Origin: Nitriliruptoraceae bacterium
Lineage (GTDB): Bacteria; Actinomycetota; Nitriliruptoria; Nitriliruptorales; Nitriliruptoraceae
DNA length: 10,150 nt
Direction: 5' to 3'
Assembly: GCA_007120485.1 (NCBI GenBank)
Contig: SKNP01000486.1
Location: forward strand, 1 to 10,150
The position numbers and the translations under genes are program-made. Positions 1 through 5,581 of the stretch are shown piece by piece (the first letter of the stretch is position 1; every line of letters starts with the position of its first letter). The notes below the pieces were generated by a model. The model made no database searches. It was not told the DNA's origin and worked only from the letters and a program-made list of their open reading frames with translations.

Positions 1-58
1 ACGTACCGACCGGCCACCACTCGTCGGACACCGCCCACGACCACGGAAGGAGGCAGCC

Positions 59-124
59 ATGGGAATCAGCATCGGACTCGGAACACTCGTCCTGATCGTC
101 ATCCTCGTCGTCGTGCTCCTCTAA
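59..124 (+). CDS. 21-residue hydrophobic single-helix membrane peptide
   Basis: The ORF runs from ATG to TAA. An AAGGAGG ribosome site at 47-53 lies five bases before the start, the best such site in the window. After Met-Gly-Ile-Ser the peptide is almost only Gly, Leu, Ile and Val, enough for one membrane-spanning helix (about residues 3-21) and no soluble domain. It ends on Leu-Leu, with no charged tail. Very small hydrophobic proteins of this kind, for example the DUF3309 group, occur widely in bacteria but have no established role. This one is shorter than that group and lacks its usual Gly/Tyr-rich tail, so I do not assign it. A similar hydrophobic ORF follows 52 bases downstream. The promoter would lie left of the window or in the first 40 bases. 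The strong ribosome site argues for real translation; the small size keeps confidence moderate. Confidence 0.6.
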   Translation: MGISIGLGTLVLIVILVVVLL

Positions 125-176
125 ACGGGCCGCTCCCATCACCACTGCACCCACGAAGCTCGGAGGAGTACGGAGC

Positions 177-269
177 ACGATCGGTTGGATTATTCTCGTC
201 ATCGTCCCGCTCCTCGCTTTCAGGGGCAGCGGCTACTGCCGCCGAACCAGATGGCCGCCGACAGCGTGA
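177..269 (+). CDS. Second small hydrophobic peptide ORF, ACG start or start-lost
   Basis: From an ACG at 177 the frame reads 30 codons to TGA at 267-269. The product starts Thr-Ile-Gly-Trp, has a hydrophobic run of about 12 residues, then a Gly/Tyr/Arg-rich tail (Arg-Gly-Ser-Gly-Tyr-Cys-Arg-Arg). Hydrophobic helix followed by a Gly-Tyr-Arg tail is typical of the tiny DUF3309-like membrane proteins. GGAGGAG at 162-168 is correctly spaced (eight bases) for the ACG. No ATG, GTG or TTG occurs in frame downstream of that ribosome site before the hydrophobic segment. Either ACG is used as a weak start, or an original ATG became ACG by one transition and the gene is dead. The short hairpin 229-242 lies inside its 3' part. 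It is a likely sister of the peptide at 59-124, in operon-like spacing. Confidence 0.4.
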   Translation, partial: TIGWIILVIVPLLAFRGSGYCRRTRWPPTA

Positions 270-515
270 CCCTCGCTCTGCCGGGGACAGCAGTGGTTGA
301 GGGAGCGGGCCACCTCTGCTGACCTCGCGCGCCGACCACTCCGGCAACCCCTCGTTCTCTCCGGACGTGGTGCGAGGATCCACAGAAGGCGGCGCCTCAC
401 ACTGGCTTCCAAGGCTGTGCTGCTGTGGAACGTGGTGTCCTGGCTGCGGCCCGGAACGGCCAAGCCCCTTGAGATCGGTCTCGTACATGCCCGTGCGCGG
501 GTCCTGTGCATTTCC

Positions 516-539
516 GGAACACCCCACTTCGGGCGCGTT
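516..539 (+). promoter_or_regulatory. Possible ECF sigma-factor promoter
   Basis: GGAAC at 516-520 is followed after 15 bases by CGTT at 536-539. Many actinobacterial ECF sigma factors use a GGAAC -35 box and a CGTT or GTC -10 box about 16 bases apart. The surrounding 26 bases (505-530) match 2465-2490 at 20 positions, including an 11-base identical core CGGAACACCCC. At the second site GGAAC is followed by GTC after 16 bases. Transcription would start near 546 and could cover the small ORF at 592-711 and the terminator at 738-768. This rests on consensus and on duplication only. Confidence 0.3.
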
Positions 540-591
540 CGGACCGCGTTCATGGGACGAACGTCCCTGTCATCCGTGGAAGACCCGTGTG

Positions 592-711
592 ATGATCAGC
601 ACCGCTGGCGCGGCCACCAAGGGCCGTCCGGCGGGGACGGGCGACCGGCCGACACCCCACCAAGGGGGTGTGGGAACGGGTCTCGTCCAGCCGATCACAC
701 GACCCACGTGA
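592..711 (+). CDS. Possible 39-residue small protein
   Basis: ATG at 592 is preceded by GGAAGA (578-583) at eight-base spacing, and the frame closes at TGA 709-711. The product is Gly/Pro/Thr-rich with no hydrophobic segment and no recognised family. Third codon positions are mostly G or C, but this is weak support in such GC-rich DNA. In favour of expression, the ORF lies between an ECF-like promoter (516-539) and a strong terminator hairpin (738-768). Its stop codon coincides with the start of the conserved part of the repeat at 687-776. A 7-bp hairpin (ACACCCC/GGGGTGT, 652-658 with 665-671) lies inside it, so the transcript could instead be a non-coding RNA. Confidence 0.25.
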   Translation: MISTAGAATKGRPAGTGDRPTPHQGGVGTGLVQPITRPT

Positions 712-776
712 GCATCGACGCTGATGCGGCACTGACAGGCCCCGTGACGAGTCTCTCGTCACGGGGCCCTGTTGTG
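687..776 (+). repeat. Structured repeat, copy 1 (two-hairpin RNA/terminator element)
   Basis: This segment aligns with 2340-2430 over its length: about 16 of 21 bases in the left flank, 27 of 30 in the central block (708-737), and 26 of 31 in the terminal hairpin, with one single-base gap. The central block can fold: GCATC (712-716) pairs with GATGC (723-727), and GTG (708-710) pairs with CAC (730-732). In copy 2 the only change within these stems turns a U-A pair into U-G, so the pairing is kept. The terminal hairpin (738-768) is a perfect 14-bp stem. No protein reading explains this conservation. It could be a mobile terminator cassette, a 3' UTR element or a small RNA. Confidence 0.55.
738..768 (+). 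terminator. Strong factor-independent terminator hairpin
   Basis: GGCCCCGTGACGAG (738-751) pairs perfectly with 755-768 around a 3-base loop, followed by CTGTTGTG. Fourteen GC-rich pairs make it the strongest hairpin I can find in the window. The trailing T-run is poor, as is common in high-GC actinobacteria. It would end transcription from the 516-711 unit and, being symmetric, could also act on transcripts arriving from the minus strand. Confidence 0.6.
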
Positions 777-793
777 ATCGGCCAGGTTCGTCC

Positions 794-831
794 GGCTGAC
801 CGTACGCGTCGGGGCTGACCGTGCGCGTCGG
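794..831. repeat. 19-bp tandem duplication
   Basis: Two head-to-tail 19-base units lie at 794-812 and 813-831. They begin GGCTGACCGT and end GCGTCGG, and differ at one base (A or G at position 11 of the unit). Each unit contains a near-palindromic core around CGTACGCG. It is intergenic, just after the strong terminator and between two transcription units. It may be a paired binding site or simple slippage; nothing decides between these. Confidence 0.6.
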
Positions 832-859
832 TGTGAGGCCCACCCGAGTTCACGCGCAG

Positions 860-883
860 GGCTGCACCGACGCCCATGCAGCC
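860..883 (-). terminator. Hairpin after the DUF4268 remnant
   Basis: GGCTGCA (860-866) pairs perfectly with TGCAGCC (877-883) around a 10-base loop. It begins 13 bases beyond the stop codon of the minus-strand ORF ending at 897, the usual place for a terminator. There is no T-run. Confidence 0.4.
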
Positions 884-896
884 GAAGCGACGGCGG

Positions 897-1409
897 TCAA
901 CCTCCGGCGAGGGTTCGGATCTCGTCGGGGAGTCCGTCGCTGAGCAGCTCGAGCCAGACGCGGCAGACGGCGAGAACCCACTGGGCGGCGTCATCGGGGT
1001 CGAGGTCGTCGTAGCCGCCGCCGGTGTGGACGATGCGGACCTGATCGTTGGCGGCGTTGGCGCGGTCATCGGCGGTGTGCCAGATCACCTGCGCTTCGTC
1101 GGGCAGCGCTTCCGCCAGCCGCTCGGCGTAGGCCTGGCGTAGCCGTTCCACGATCCGCCAGGAGTCGTCCAGGGACCCGGTGCGGATGATGTGCCGGAAC
1201 GCGAGCTCCCCTCCCTTGGCTCGAAGGGAGATGTAGCTGGTCCGTCCGGCGAGCGGATGGTCCATCGGGAGCCACAGGCGCAGGTGTGGACGTCCCTCGC
1301 GCAACCGCACCTGCTTGTAGCCAGCCGTGAGCAGCGGCTCTTCGACCCGCGTCGCAAGGGCGGTCAGGAACGCATGCCGGTCTGGACTGCCAGTGCGGCG
1401 GGAGGCCAT
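897..1409 (-). CDS. DUF4268-like C-terminal domain, ORF detached from its N-terminus
   Basis: The ORF gives 170 residues from ATG 1409 with no good ribosome site. The end of the protein, with HTGGGYDDLD, a spaced Trp, and a long helix closing in LPDEI, resembles the C-terminus of DUF4268 proteins. In that family an arginine-rich strand leads to GGGY, then an acidic stretch and an amphipathic helix. DUF4268 proteins usually carry a PD-(D/E)XK-like nuclease-type N-terminal part and are often found near defence or restriction genes; their role is not settled. Here the matching N-terminal part lies just upstream in another frame (1410-1626), so this is most likely the 3' portion of a broken gene rather than an independent one. 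A second, shorter copy of the same tail lies at 6556-6711. The family call is from memory of the motif pattern, not from a search. Confidence 0.5.
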   Translation of the reverse strand: MASRRTGSPDRHAFLTALATRVEEPLLTAGYKQVRLREGRPHLRLWLPMDHPLAGRTSYISLRAKGGELAFRHIIRTGSLDDSWRIVERLRQAYAERLAEALPDEAQVIWHTADDRANAANDQVRIVHTGGGYDDLDPDDAAQWVLAVCRVWLELLSDGLPDEIRTLAGG

Positions 1410-1626
1410 CGTCGCTGCTTTCGTCGGCGACGGCGAGGATGTCGGCGCGAAAGGACTCGACCCGCGACTCGCGCTCGAGCAAGGTGATCTGGTCCAGGCC
1501 CAGGGCTTCGCCGATGAGTTCGAGGTTGTCGACCAGCCAGACGGTGAAGTCGCGCTCCTCGTGCCGTAGCACCTGCGAAGCGGGGATCCACTCGACCGGC
1601 CGGATCGATGGTGTCGAGGTAGTCAT
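1410..1626 (-). pseudogene. N-terminal fragment of a DUF4268-type protein
   Basis: From ATG 1626 about 72 residues read as real protein: a Trp-containing start (PVEWIPASQVL), then WLVDNLELIGEALGL and ESFRADILA. The pattern 'WL..N...LGEALGL ... F.ADILA' is typical of the start of DUF4268 and related PD-(D/E)XK proteins, in which the Asp of ADILA belongs to the nuclease-like core. In intact relatives this is followed by a strand with a conserved Glu-Asn-Gln and about 100 further residues. None of that is present. The frame instead continues to 1066 as an Arg/Pro-rich shadow of the C-terminal ORF (897-1409). I infer an internal deletion that also changed frame. No ribosome site precedes the ATG, so any translation would be leaderless. 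Confidence 0.5.
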
Positions 1627-1677
1627 AGAGGAGAGTCTGCCAAACCCCGGCAGCGGCCGCGCAGTGAAAGAACGTGG

Positions 1678-1706
1678 TTGACAGACCGACCGGGGGCACG
1701 GACCGT
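1678..1706 (+). promoter_or_regulatory. Weak candidate promoter for the DUF4399 lipoprotein gene
   Basis: A perfect -35 hexamer TTGACA lies at 1678-1683. Seventeen bases later the -10 position reads GACCGT, which matches TANNNT at only two positions. It would leave a leader of about 130 bases before the start at 1845. It is the only consensus-quality -35 box between the minus-strand remnant and the lipoprotein gene, but the poor -10 makes it tentative. Confidence 0.22.
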
Positions 1707-1844
1707 CAGCCGCAGCCGTTCGGGGTCATCACGACGGTGGGCATGGCGGTGCCCGGTTGCCGAGCGACCGCGATCCGCGGGCCGGTTCCGTCACGTACTT
1801 GGCGAGCGGCCCGGATCGATCCAACGACCGAACGGAGGACAACC

Positions 1845-2336
1845 ATGCGACGCATCAGCGCGATCGCCGTCATCCTCGCCCTGGCGCTCTCTGCCTGCGC
1901 CAACGGCGACGATGTCGAGGAGACGGAAGACGACGTGGAGGAGATCGAAGGCGAGGGCGAGGCGAACGGCTACAGCGTCGACGATCAACCGGATGCCCAG
2001 GCATCGTTCGAGTCCCCGCAGGACGGCGACACGGTGTCGGAGACGTTCACCGTCGAGTTGGCCGCCGAGGGTGTCGACCTCGTGGAGGCAGGCGCACCCG
2101 AGGTTGGCGAAGCCCACCTGCACGTCCTCGCCGACATCGGCTGCTACGACACGGCTGAGGTCATCCCCGGCCCGAGCGACGAGGATGAGGCGGAAGGCCG
2201 CTTCCACCTCGGTGACGGTTCCGATTCACGGGAGATCGAACTCGAACCCGGGACCTACGAACTCTGCGTGCAACTCGGCGATGGTGCCCACATCGCCTTC
2301 GGCGATACGGAGACGATCACCGTCACCGTCGAGTAA
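1845..2336 (+). CDS. DUF4399-domain lipoprotein
   Basis: The product has 163 residues. The start is fixed by GGAGG at 1834-1838, six bases before the ATG, and by the signal peptide that follows at once; the longer upstream frame is ignored. Residues 1-17 form an Arg-rich n-region and hydrophobic core ending in the lipobox LSAC, with the lipidated cysteine at 18. Residues 21-50 are a very acidic linker. Residues 54-163 fit DUF4399: FESPQDGDTV at the start, EAHLHVLAD in place of the usual GHHHL motif, RFHLGDG, then ELEPGTYEL and a closing TITVTVE strand. Cys100 and Cys141 may form a disulfide. His91, His93, His121 and His149 are placed as in the family, where a metal or ligand role is suspected but unproven. 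The protein should be anchored outside the membrane. The terminator repeat at 2340-2430 follows the stop directly. Confidence 0.85.
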   Translation: MRRISAIAVILALALSACANGDDVEETEDDVEEIEGEGEANGYSVDDQPDAQASFESPQDGDTVSETFTVELAAEGVDLVEAGAPEVGEAHLHVLADIGCYDTAEVIPGPSDEDEAEGRFHLGDGSDSREIELEPGTYELCVQLGDGAHIAFGDTETITVTVE

Positions 2337-2339
2337 CAA

Positions 2340-2430
2340 CCAGCGCATCACGCGATCCAGGTGAGCATCGACGCTGGTGCAGCACTGGCAAGGCCCCGGG
2401 GCGAGTCACTGCTCACGGGGCCTTGTTCTG
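2340..2430 (+). repeat. Structured repeat, copy 2
   Basis: This is the diverged second copy of the element at 687-776, beginning four bases after the stop of the DUF4399 gene. The first hairpin is retained (GCATC 2365-2369 with GGTGC 2376-2380, one U-G pair; GTG 2361-2363 with CAC 2383-2385). The terminal hairpin is weaker than in copy 1. Most central-block differences between copies are A/G transitions. It lies in the 3' untranslated region of the lipoprotein gene and upstream of the regulator gene. Confidence 0.55.
2392..2422 (+). terminator. Terminator of the DUF4399 gene
   Basis: GGCCCCG (2392-2398) pairs with CGGGGCC (2416-2422), and GAG (2403-2405) with CTC (2412-2414) inside an asymmetric loop. 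TTGTTCTG follows. The site, 55 bases after the lipoprotein stop, suits a terminator. It also shows that the upstream extension of the regulator frame across this region is not coding. Confidence 0.5.
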
Positions 2431-2475
2431 TGCCAGGGGCGACGGGTCGGTCCGCAGGGAGCCTTGTGCGTTGTC

Positions 2476-2499
2476 GGAACACCCCGCCTTGTGGAGGTC
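2476..2499 (+). promoter_or_regulatory. Possible ECF sigma-factor promoter for the LuxR-type gene
   Basis: GGAAC (2476-2480) and GTC (2497-2499) are 16 bases apart, matching the general ECF promoter form. The left half shares 20 of 26 bases with 505-530. Transcription would start near 2506, leaving about 39 bases of leader before ATG 2545. An alternative start signal is TACCCT at 2531-2536. Confidence 0.3.
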
Positions 2500-2530
2500 G
2501 CTCAACCATCGCAAGAGGACCGGACCCTCC

Positions 2531-2536
2531 TACCCT
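2531..2536 (+). promoter_or_regulatory. TANNNT -10 box suggesting a leaderless transcript
   Basis: TACCCT ends eight bases before ATG 2545, so transcription could begin at or next to the start codon. This fits the absence of a ribosome site at proper distance (the nearest purine run, AAGAGGA at 2513-2519, is 25 bases away). Leaderless mRNAs are common in actinobacteria. No clear -35 box is visible. Confidence 0.3.
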
Positions 2537-2544
2537 GCGCACGC

Positions 2545-5154
2545 ATGACCCTCATCGAGCGCGCAACCCAGCTTCAAGAGCTCGAAGCATGCCTCGCGGC
2601 AGCTCGAGGGGGCGAGGGACGGCTGGTCGTGCTGCAGGGGGAAGCCGGTGCCGGGAAGACGACCGTCGTCCGGGAGTTCGTCCGCACGGTCCGAGGCGCT
2701 CGGGTCGCCATCGGTGCGTCCGATCCGCTGGCCACTCCCCGGCCGCTCGGGCCGATCCTGGATATGGCTGATCGGCTCGTGACCGGCGACGAGGAACCGA
2801 TCGGCGCGGATGCGTCACGACAGCTGGTCTTCGATCGGTTCCACGCCGAGTTGGCCTCACCGTCGTCGGTCAGCGTCACCGTGATCGAGGACGCCCACTG
2901 GGCTGACGATGCGACGCTGGACCTGCTGCGGTTCGTGGGCCGGCGGCTGGATGGGCTGTACGGCGTGGTGATCGTCACCGCACGGACCGCGGATCTCGGT
3001 GCCGATCATCCGCTCCGGATCGCACTTGGGGATCTGGCGACGGCGCCCGGGCTGTGTCGTATCGAGCTCCCGTCCCTCACCCGGGCCGGGATCGCGGACC
3101 TGGCTCGGGAGCTGGGCGTCGACGACGTGGACCTCGATCAGCTGCATGCCGCGACGCAGGGGAACCCGTTCCTGGCGACCGAGGCGCTGCGCAGCGGTGA
3201 CCGTGACGGCGTGCCGATGGGGGTCCGAGACTCGATCGCGGCACGGATGGCGCGACTGCCGGACCGGGTGCGTCAGGTGGTCGAGGCAGCGGCGATCGTG
3301 CCAGCACGTGTCGATACCGCCTTGCTGGCCGCGCTCTCCGGTGCCACGGAGGCGGACATCGATGCCGCGGTCACGGGTGGGCTCCTCCAACGAGACGCGC
3401 CTGGCACCGTGATGTTCCGGCACGAACTCACGCGTTTGGCGGTGGAAGCCGATCTGCTGCCTGCGCGTCGCAGCGCCCTCCACACCAGGCTGGTCGAGTC
3501 GTTGACCGATCGCGACGGGGATGCTGTGGATGCGGCGCGCATCGCCCACCACGCGGAGCTCGCCGGTCTCGCGTCGACGGCACGGACCTTCGCCGTCCGT
3601 GCGGCGCGTCGAGCGGTCGAGCTCGGTGCTCGACGCGAATCGGCGGAGCAGTGGAGCCGTGCGCTCCGGCACGCCGAGGGTGTCCCCACCGAGGAGCTGG
3701 TGGAGCTCTGGGAGGGCTACGCCCGCGCGATCGGCCAGGTCGACGAGCCCCACAAGATGCGTGAGGCCACCGAGCGACTCGTTGGCCTCTGGCAGCAGCT
3801 CGACGACCCGATCAAGCTTGGTGACGTGATGTTCGGTCACTCGATCGCCCACTGGCACTCGGGCGACCCCGATGGCGCGCTCCACTGGGCCGAGCGGTCG
3901 GCTGCGGTGCTGGAGCAGGTCGAACCGAGCGCGGCGCTCGCCGATGCCTGGGCCCACGTGGCGAACATCCTGCTGATGCTGCGTCGGCTGGGGGAGGTGG
4001 AGGCATGGCTGGACCCCGCCATCAGTTTGGCTGAGGAGTTCGGCGCCGACCGCGCGCTCGCGCGCGGCTTGAACGGTCGCGGGATGGCCAGGCTGTTGCG
4101 GGGCGAGGTCGACGGCGCGAGCGATCTGGAGCGAAGTGCGGAGATCGCCCTGTCGATCGGCCTGGACGACCACGCCGCGTTGGCCTGGATGAACCTCGGT
4201 TCCGCGGCAGCGGAATCGCGGCTGTACGACGTTGCGGAACCGGCCTTGCACGAGGGGTACGAACTGGCTGAGAAGGGTGACATCCCCGGCTACGTGCACT
4301 TCCTCGCTGCCTGGGTCGGGCGTGTCCGGTTCGAGGTGGGTGACTGGGAGGCGGCGGAGCGCTGGTTGGCGCAGGTCCCCCTGGACCAGCCGGGCGACGA
4401 TCTGCAGTACCGCTTGGCGGCCGTCGGCGTACTGGGACGGCTCCATGCCCGACGTGGCGATCGAGACCCCTCCCCGTACCTCGACGACGGGTGGTCGCGG
4501 GTCGCGGACTCGCAGGATCTTCCCCGTCGGTGGCACTTCGCCGCAGGGCGAGCCGAGGCCGCCTGGCTCGCCGGCTCGCCGGAGCGGATCCCCGAGGCGT
4601 TGGCCAGCACCTTCGAGGAGGCCTGCGAGCTGCGGTTGCCGTGGGCGGTGGGAGAGCTCGGGTACTGGTCGTGGCGGGCCGGTCTGCTCGATGAGCTGCC
4701 CGACGACGCCGCCCGACCGTACGCGTTGCACGTCGCGGGCCGGTGGCGGGAGGCGGCGGCGGCGTGGGAGACGATCGGCTGCACCTACGAAGCCGCAGAG
4801 GCCCTCTCGGACAGCGACGATCCGGCCGACCTGCGTCGCGCGCTCGAGACGCTGGACGCGTTGGGTGCGGAGCCGCTCGCCTCCCGCGTTCGTCGCCGCC
4901 TGCGCCAGCTGGGCGTGCGAGGCGTCCCGAAGGGGCCTATGCGCGCCACCTCGGAGCACCCGGCTGGACTCACGCCTCGGCAGGTAGAGGTCCTCCAGAT
5001 GCTCGATCTCGGCCTCACGGACGCGCAGATCGCGGAGCGGCTCTTCATCTCCCCCAAGACCGCAGGGCACCACGTCTCCGCCATCCTGGCCAAACTCGAT
5101 GCCGCCTCGCGCACCGAGGCTGCCCACGTCGCTCGGGAGCGGGACCTGCTGTGA
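2545..5154 (+). CDS. Large ATP-binding LuxR-family transcriptional regulator (LAL/MalT-like)
   Basis: The product has 869 residues, within the usual 850-1000 range of LAL regulators. These proteins bind ATP, sense a ligand or partner through helical repeats, oligomerise and activate promoters through a C-terminal helix-turn-helix. Residues 1-30 are the RATQLQELEACL lead-in typical of the family. Walker A is GEAGAGKT at 32-39 and Walker B is VIEDAHWAD at 113-121. Residues 130-330 complete the ATPase and winged-helix region. About 340-790 is Ala/Leu/Glu-rich tetratricopeptide-like helix. The GerE-type HTH occupies 809-869, with LTPRQVEVL, the recognition segment IAERLFISPKTAGHHVSAI and a closing LDAASRTEAA, all intact. 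ATG 2545 is chosen because homologous sequence begins there and because the longer frame crosses a terminator. The target is unknown; no intact gene lies directly downstream. It is a soluble cytoplasmic protein with no sensor membrane segment. Confidence 0.92.
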   Translation: MTLIERATQLQELEACLAAARGGEGRLVVLQGEAGAGKTTVVREFVRTVRGARVAIGASDPLATPRPLGPILDMADRLVTGDEEPIGADASRQLVFDRFHAELASPSSVSVTVIEDAHWADDATLDLLRFVGRRLDGLYGVVIVTARTADLGADHPLRIALGDLATAPGLCRIELPSLTRAGIADLARELGVDDVDLDQLHAATQGNPFLATEALRSGDRDGVPMGVRDSIAARMARLPDRVRQVVEAAAIVPARVDTALLAALSGATEADIDAAVTGGLLQRDAPGTVMFRHELTRLAVEADLLPARRSALHTRLVESLTDRDGDAVDAARIAHHAELAGLASTARTFAVRAARRAVELGARRESAEQWSRALRHAEGVPTEELVELWEGYARAIGQVDEPHKMREATERLVGLWQQLDDPIKLGDVMFGHSIAHWHSGDPDGALHWAERSAAVLEQVEPSAALADAWAHVANILLMLRRLGEVEAWLDPAISLAEEFGADRALARGLNGRGMARLLRGEVDGASDLERSAEIALSIGLDDHAALAWMNLGSAAAESRLYDVAEPALHEGYELAEKGDIPGYVHFLAAWVGRVRFEVGDWEAAERWLAQVPLDQPGDDLQYRLAAVGVLGRLHARRGDRDPSPYLDDGWSRVADSQDLPRRWHFAAGRAEAAWLAGSPERIPEALASTFEEACELRLPWAVGELGYWSWRAGLLDELPDDAARPYALHVAGRWREAAAAWETIGCTYEAAEALSDSDDPADLRRALETLDALGAEPLASRVRRRLRQLGVRGVPKGPMRATSEHPAGLTPRQVEVLQMLDLGLTDAQIAERLFISPKTAGHHVSAILAKLDAASRTEAAHVARERDLL

Positions 5155-5203
5155 TCCCTGATCGGCCCGAAGCGCCGGTGCTCCCTGGGGCGGAGGAAAC
5201 CTA

Positions 5204-5216
5204 GGGGATCCTCCCC
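5204..5216 (+). terminator. Weak hairpin after the LuxR-type gene
   Basis: GGGGA (5204-5208) pairs with TCCCC (5212-5216) around a 3-base loop, 50 bases past the regulator stop. Only five pairs and no T-run follow, so it may equally be an operator-like palindrome centred on GGATCC. Confidence 0.25.
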
Positions 5217-5298
5217 ATTCGGACCCCCATCGGGATCTCTACGGTGCCAACCGTCGCCTGGAACGGCGATGAGGGCGCAGACCGGGGAGGAACGCGAC

Positions 5299-5337
5299 GT
5301 GCCGCTAGGGGTCATGTCCATGGGCTCGGCGTCGTGA
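5299..5337 (+). CDS. 12-codon ORF with strong ribosome site (leader peptide or gene remnant)
   Basis: GTG 5299 follows GGGGAGGA (5284-5291) at seven-base spacing. The frame reads MPLGVMSMGSAS and stops at TGA 5335-5337. A possible -10 box TACGGT lies at 5240-5245. The start signals are good while the product is trivial, so either the downstream gene has been deleted or this is a short leader peptide. A GTG in the next frame overlaps the stop (5334-5336), but the sequence that follows does not look like protein. Confidence 0.25.
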   Translation: MPLGVMSMGSAS

Positions 5338-5581
5338 ACGAGGCGCCGAACGCACGGGCATGGCACGGCGCGAGCCGAAGGCAGCAAGAGCGCGCGGGGC
5401 CGGTCGGCGATGAGGGGCATCAGCTGACCGGGGGCCGCGGCCACGTGGGGCACGATGGCCGCAAGGACCCTGGGCGGTCGGGCGAACGAGCTCGGCCGCC
5501 CTGTGGTCCATCACCGCGCCAGCTTCCCCGGGCCTCTCCCCGAGGGCAGGGGGAGACACTGACGGCATCGGAGCCCCGACG

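Larger units (their letters stand above)
270..896. other. Long stretch without a convincing protein gene
   Basis: About 630 bases separate the small peptide ORFs from the minus-strand DUF4268 remnant. Open frames exist on both strands, but their translations are Arg/Pro/Ser-rich, have no recognisable domain, and look like GC-rich shadow frames. What can be supported is separate and small: an ECF-like promoter (516-539), a 39-codon ORF with a plausible ribosome site (592-711), a 7-bp hairpin (652-671), a structured repeat with a strong terminator (687-776), a 19-bp tandem duplication (794-831) and a hairpin serving the minus-strand gene (860-883). I see nothing in 270-504. Confidence 0.6.
5155..5581. 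other. 427-base stretch without an intact gene
   Basis: After the regulator gene I find a weak hairpin (5204-5216), a TANNNT box TACGGT (5240-5245) and a good ribosome site GGGGAGGA (5284-5291) leading to a GTG-started frame that stops after 12 codons (5299-5337). An overlapping frame from GTG 5334 runs to 5585 and encodes a Gly/Arg/Pro-rich sequence with no recognisable fold. The minus-strand frames look like shadows. It resembles the promoter and start of a lost gene. Confidence 0.5.

Noticed and set aside
297..818. 173-codon open frame on the plus strand
   Set aside because: No ribosome site, no domain, Arg-rich composition, and it runs through the strong terminator and structured repeat.
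1674..1844. Upstream extension of the DUF4399 frame
   Set aside because: It would bury the signal peptide; the ATG at 1845 has a proper ribosome site.
2377..2544. 56-codon upstream extension of the LuxR-type frame
   Set aside because: It crosses the terminator repeat and the promoter region; homologous sequence of the family begins at ATG 2545.
2857..5127. 756-codon open frame on the minus strand
   Set aside because: It is the exact antisense of the LuxR-type gene; its translation is Arg/Gly/Pro-rich without domains, a usual side effect of GC-rich codon bias.
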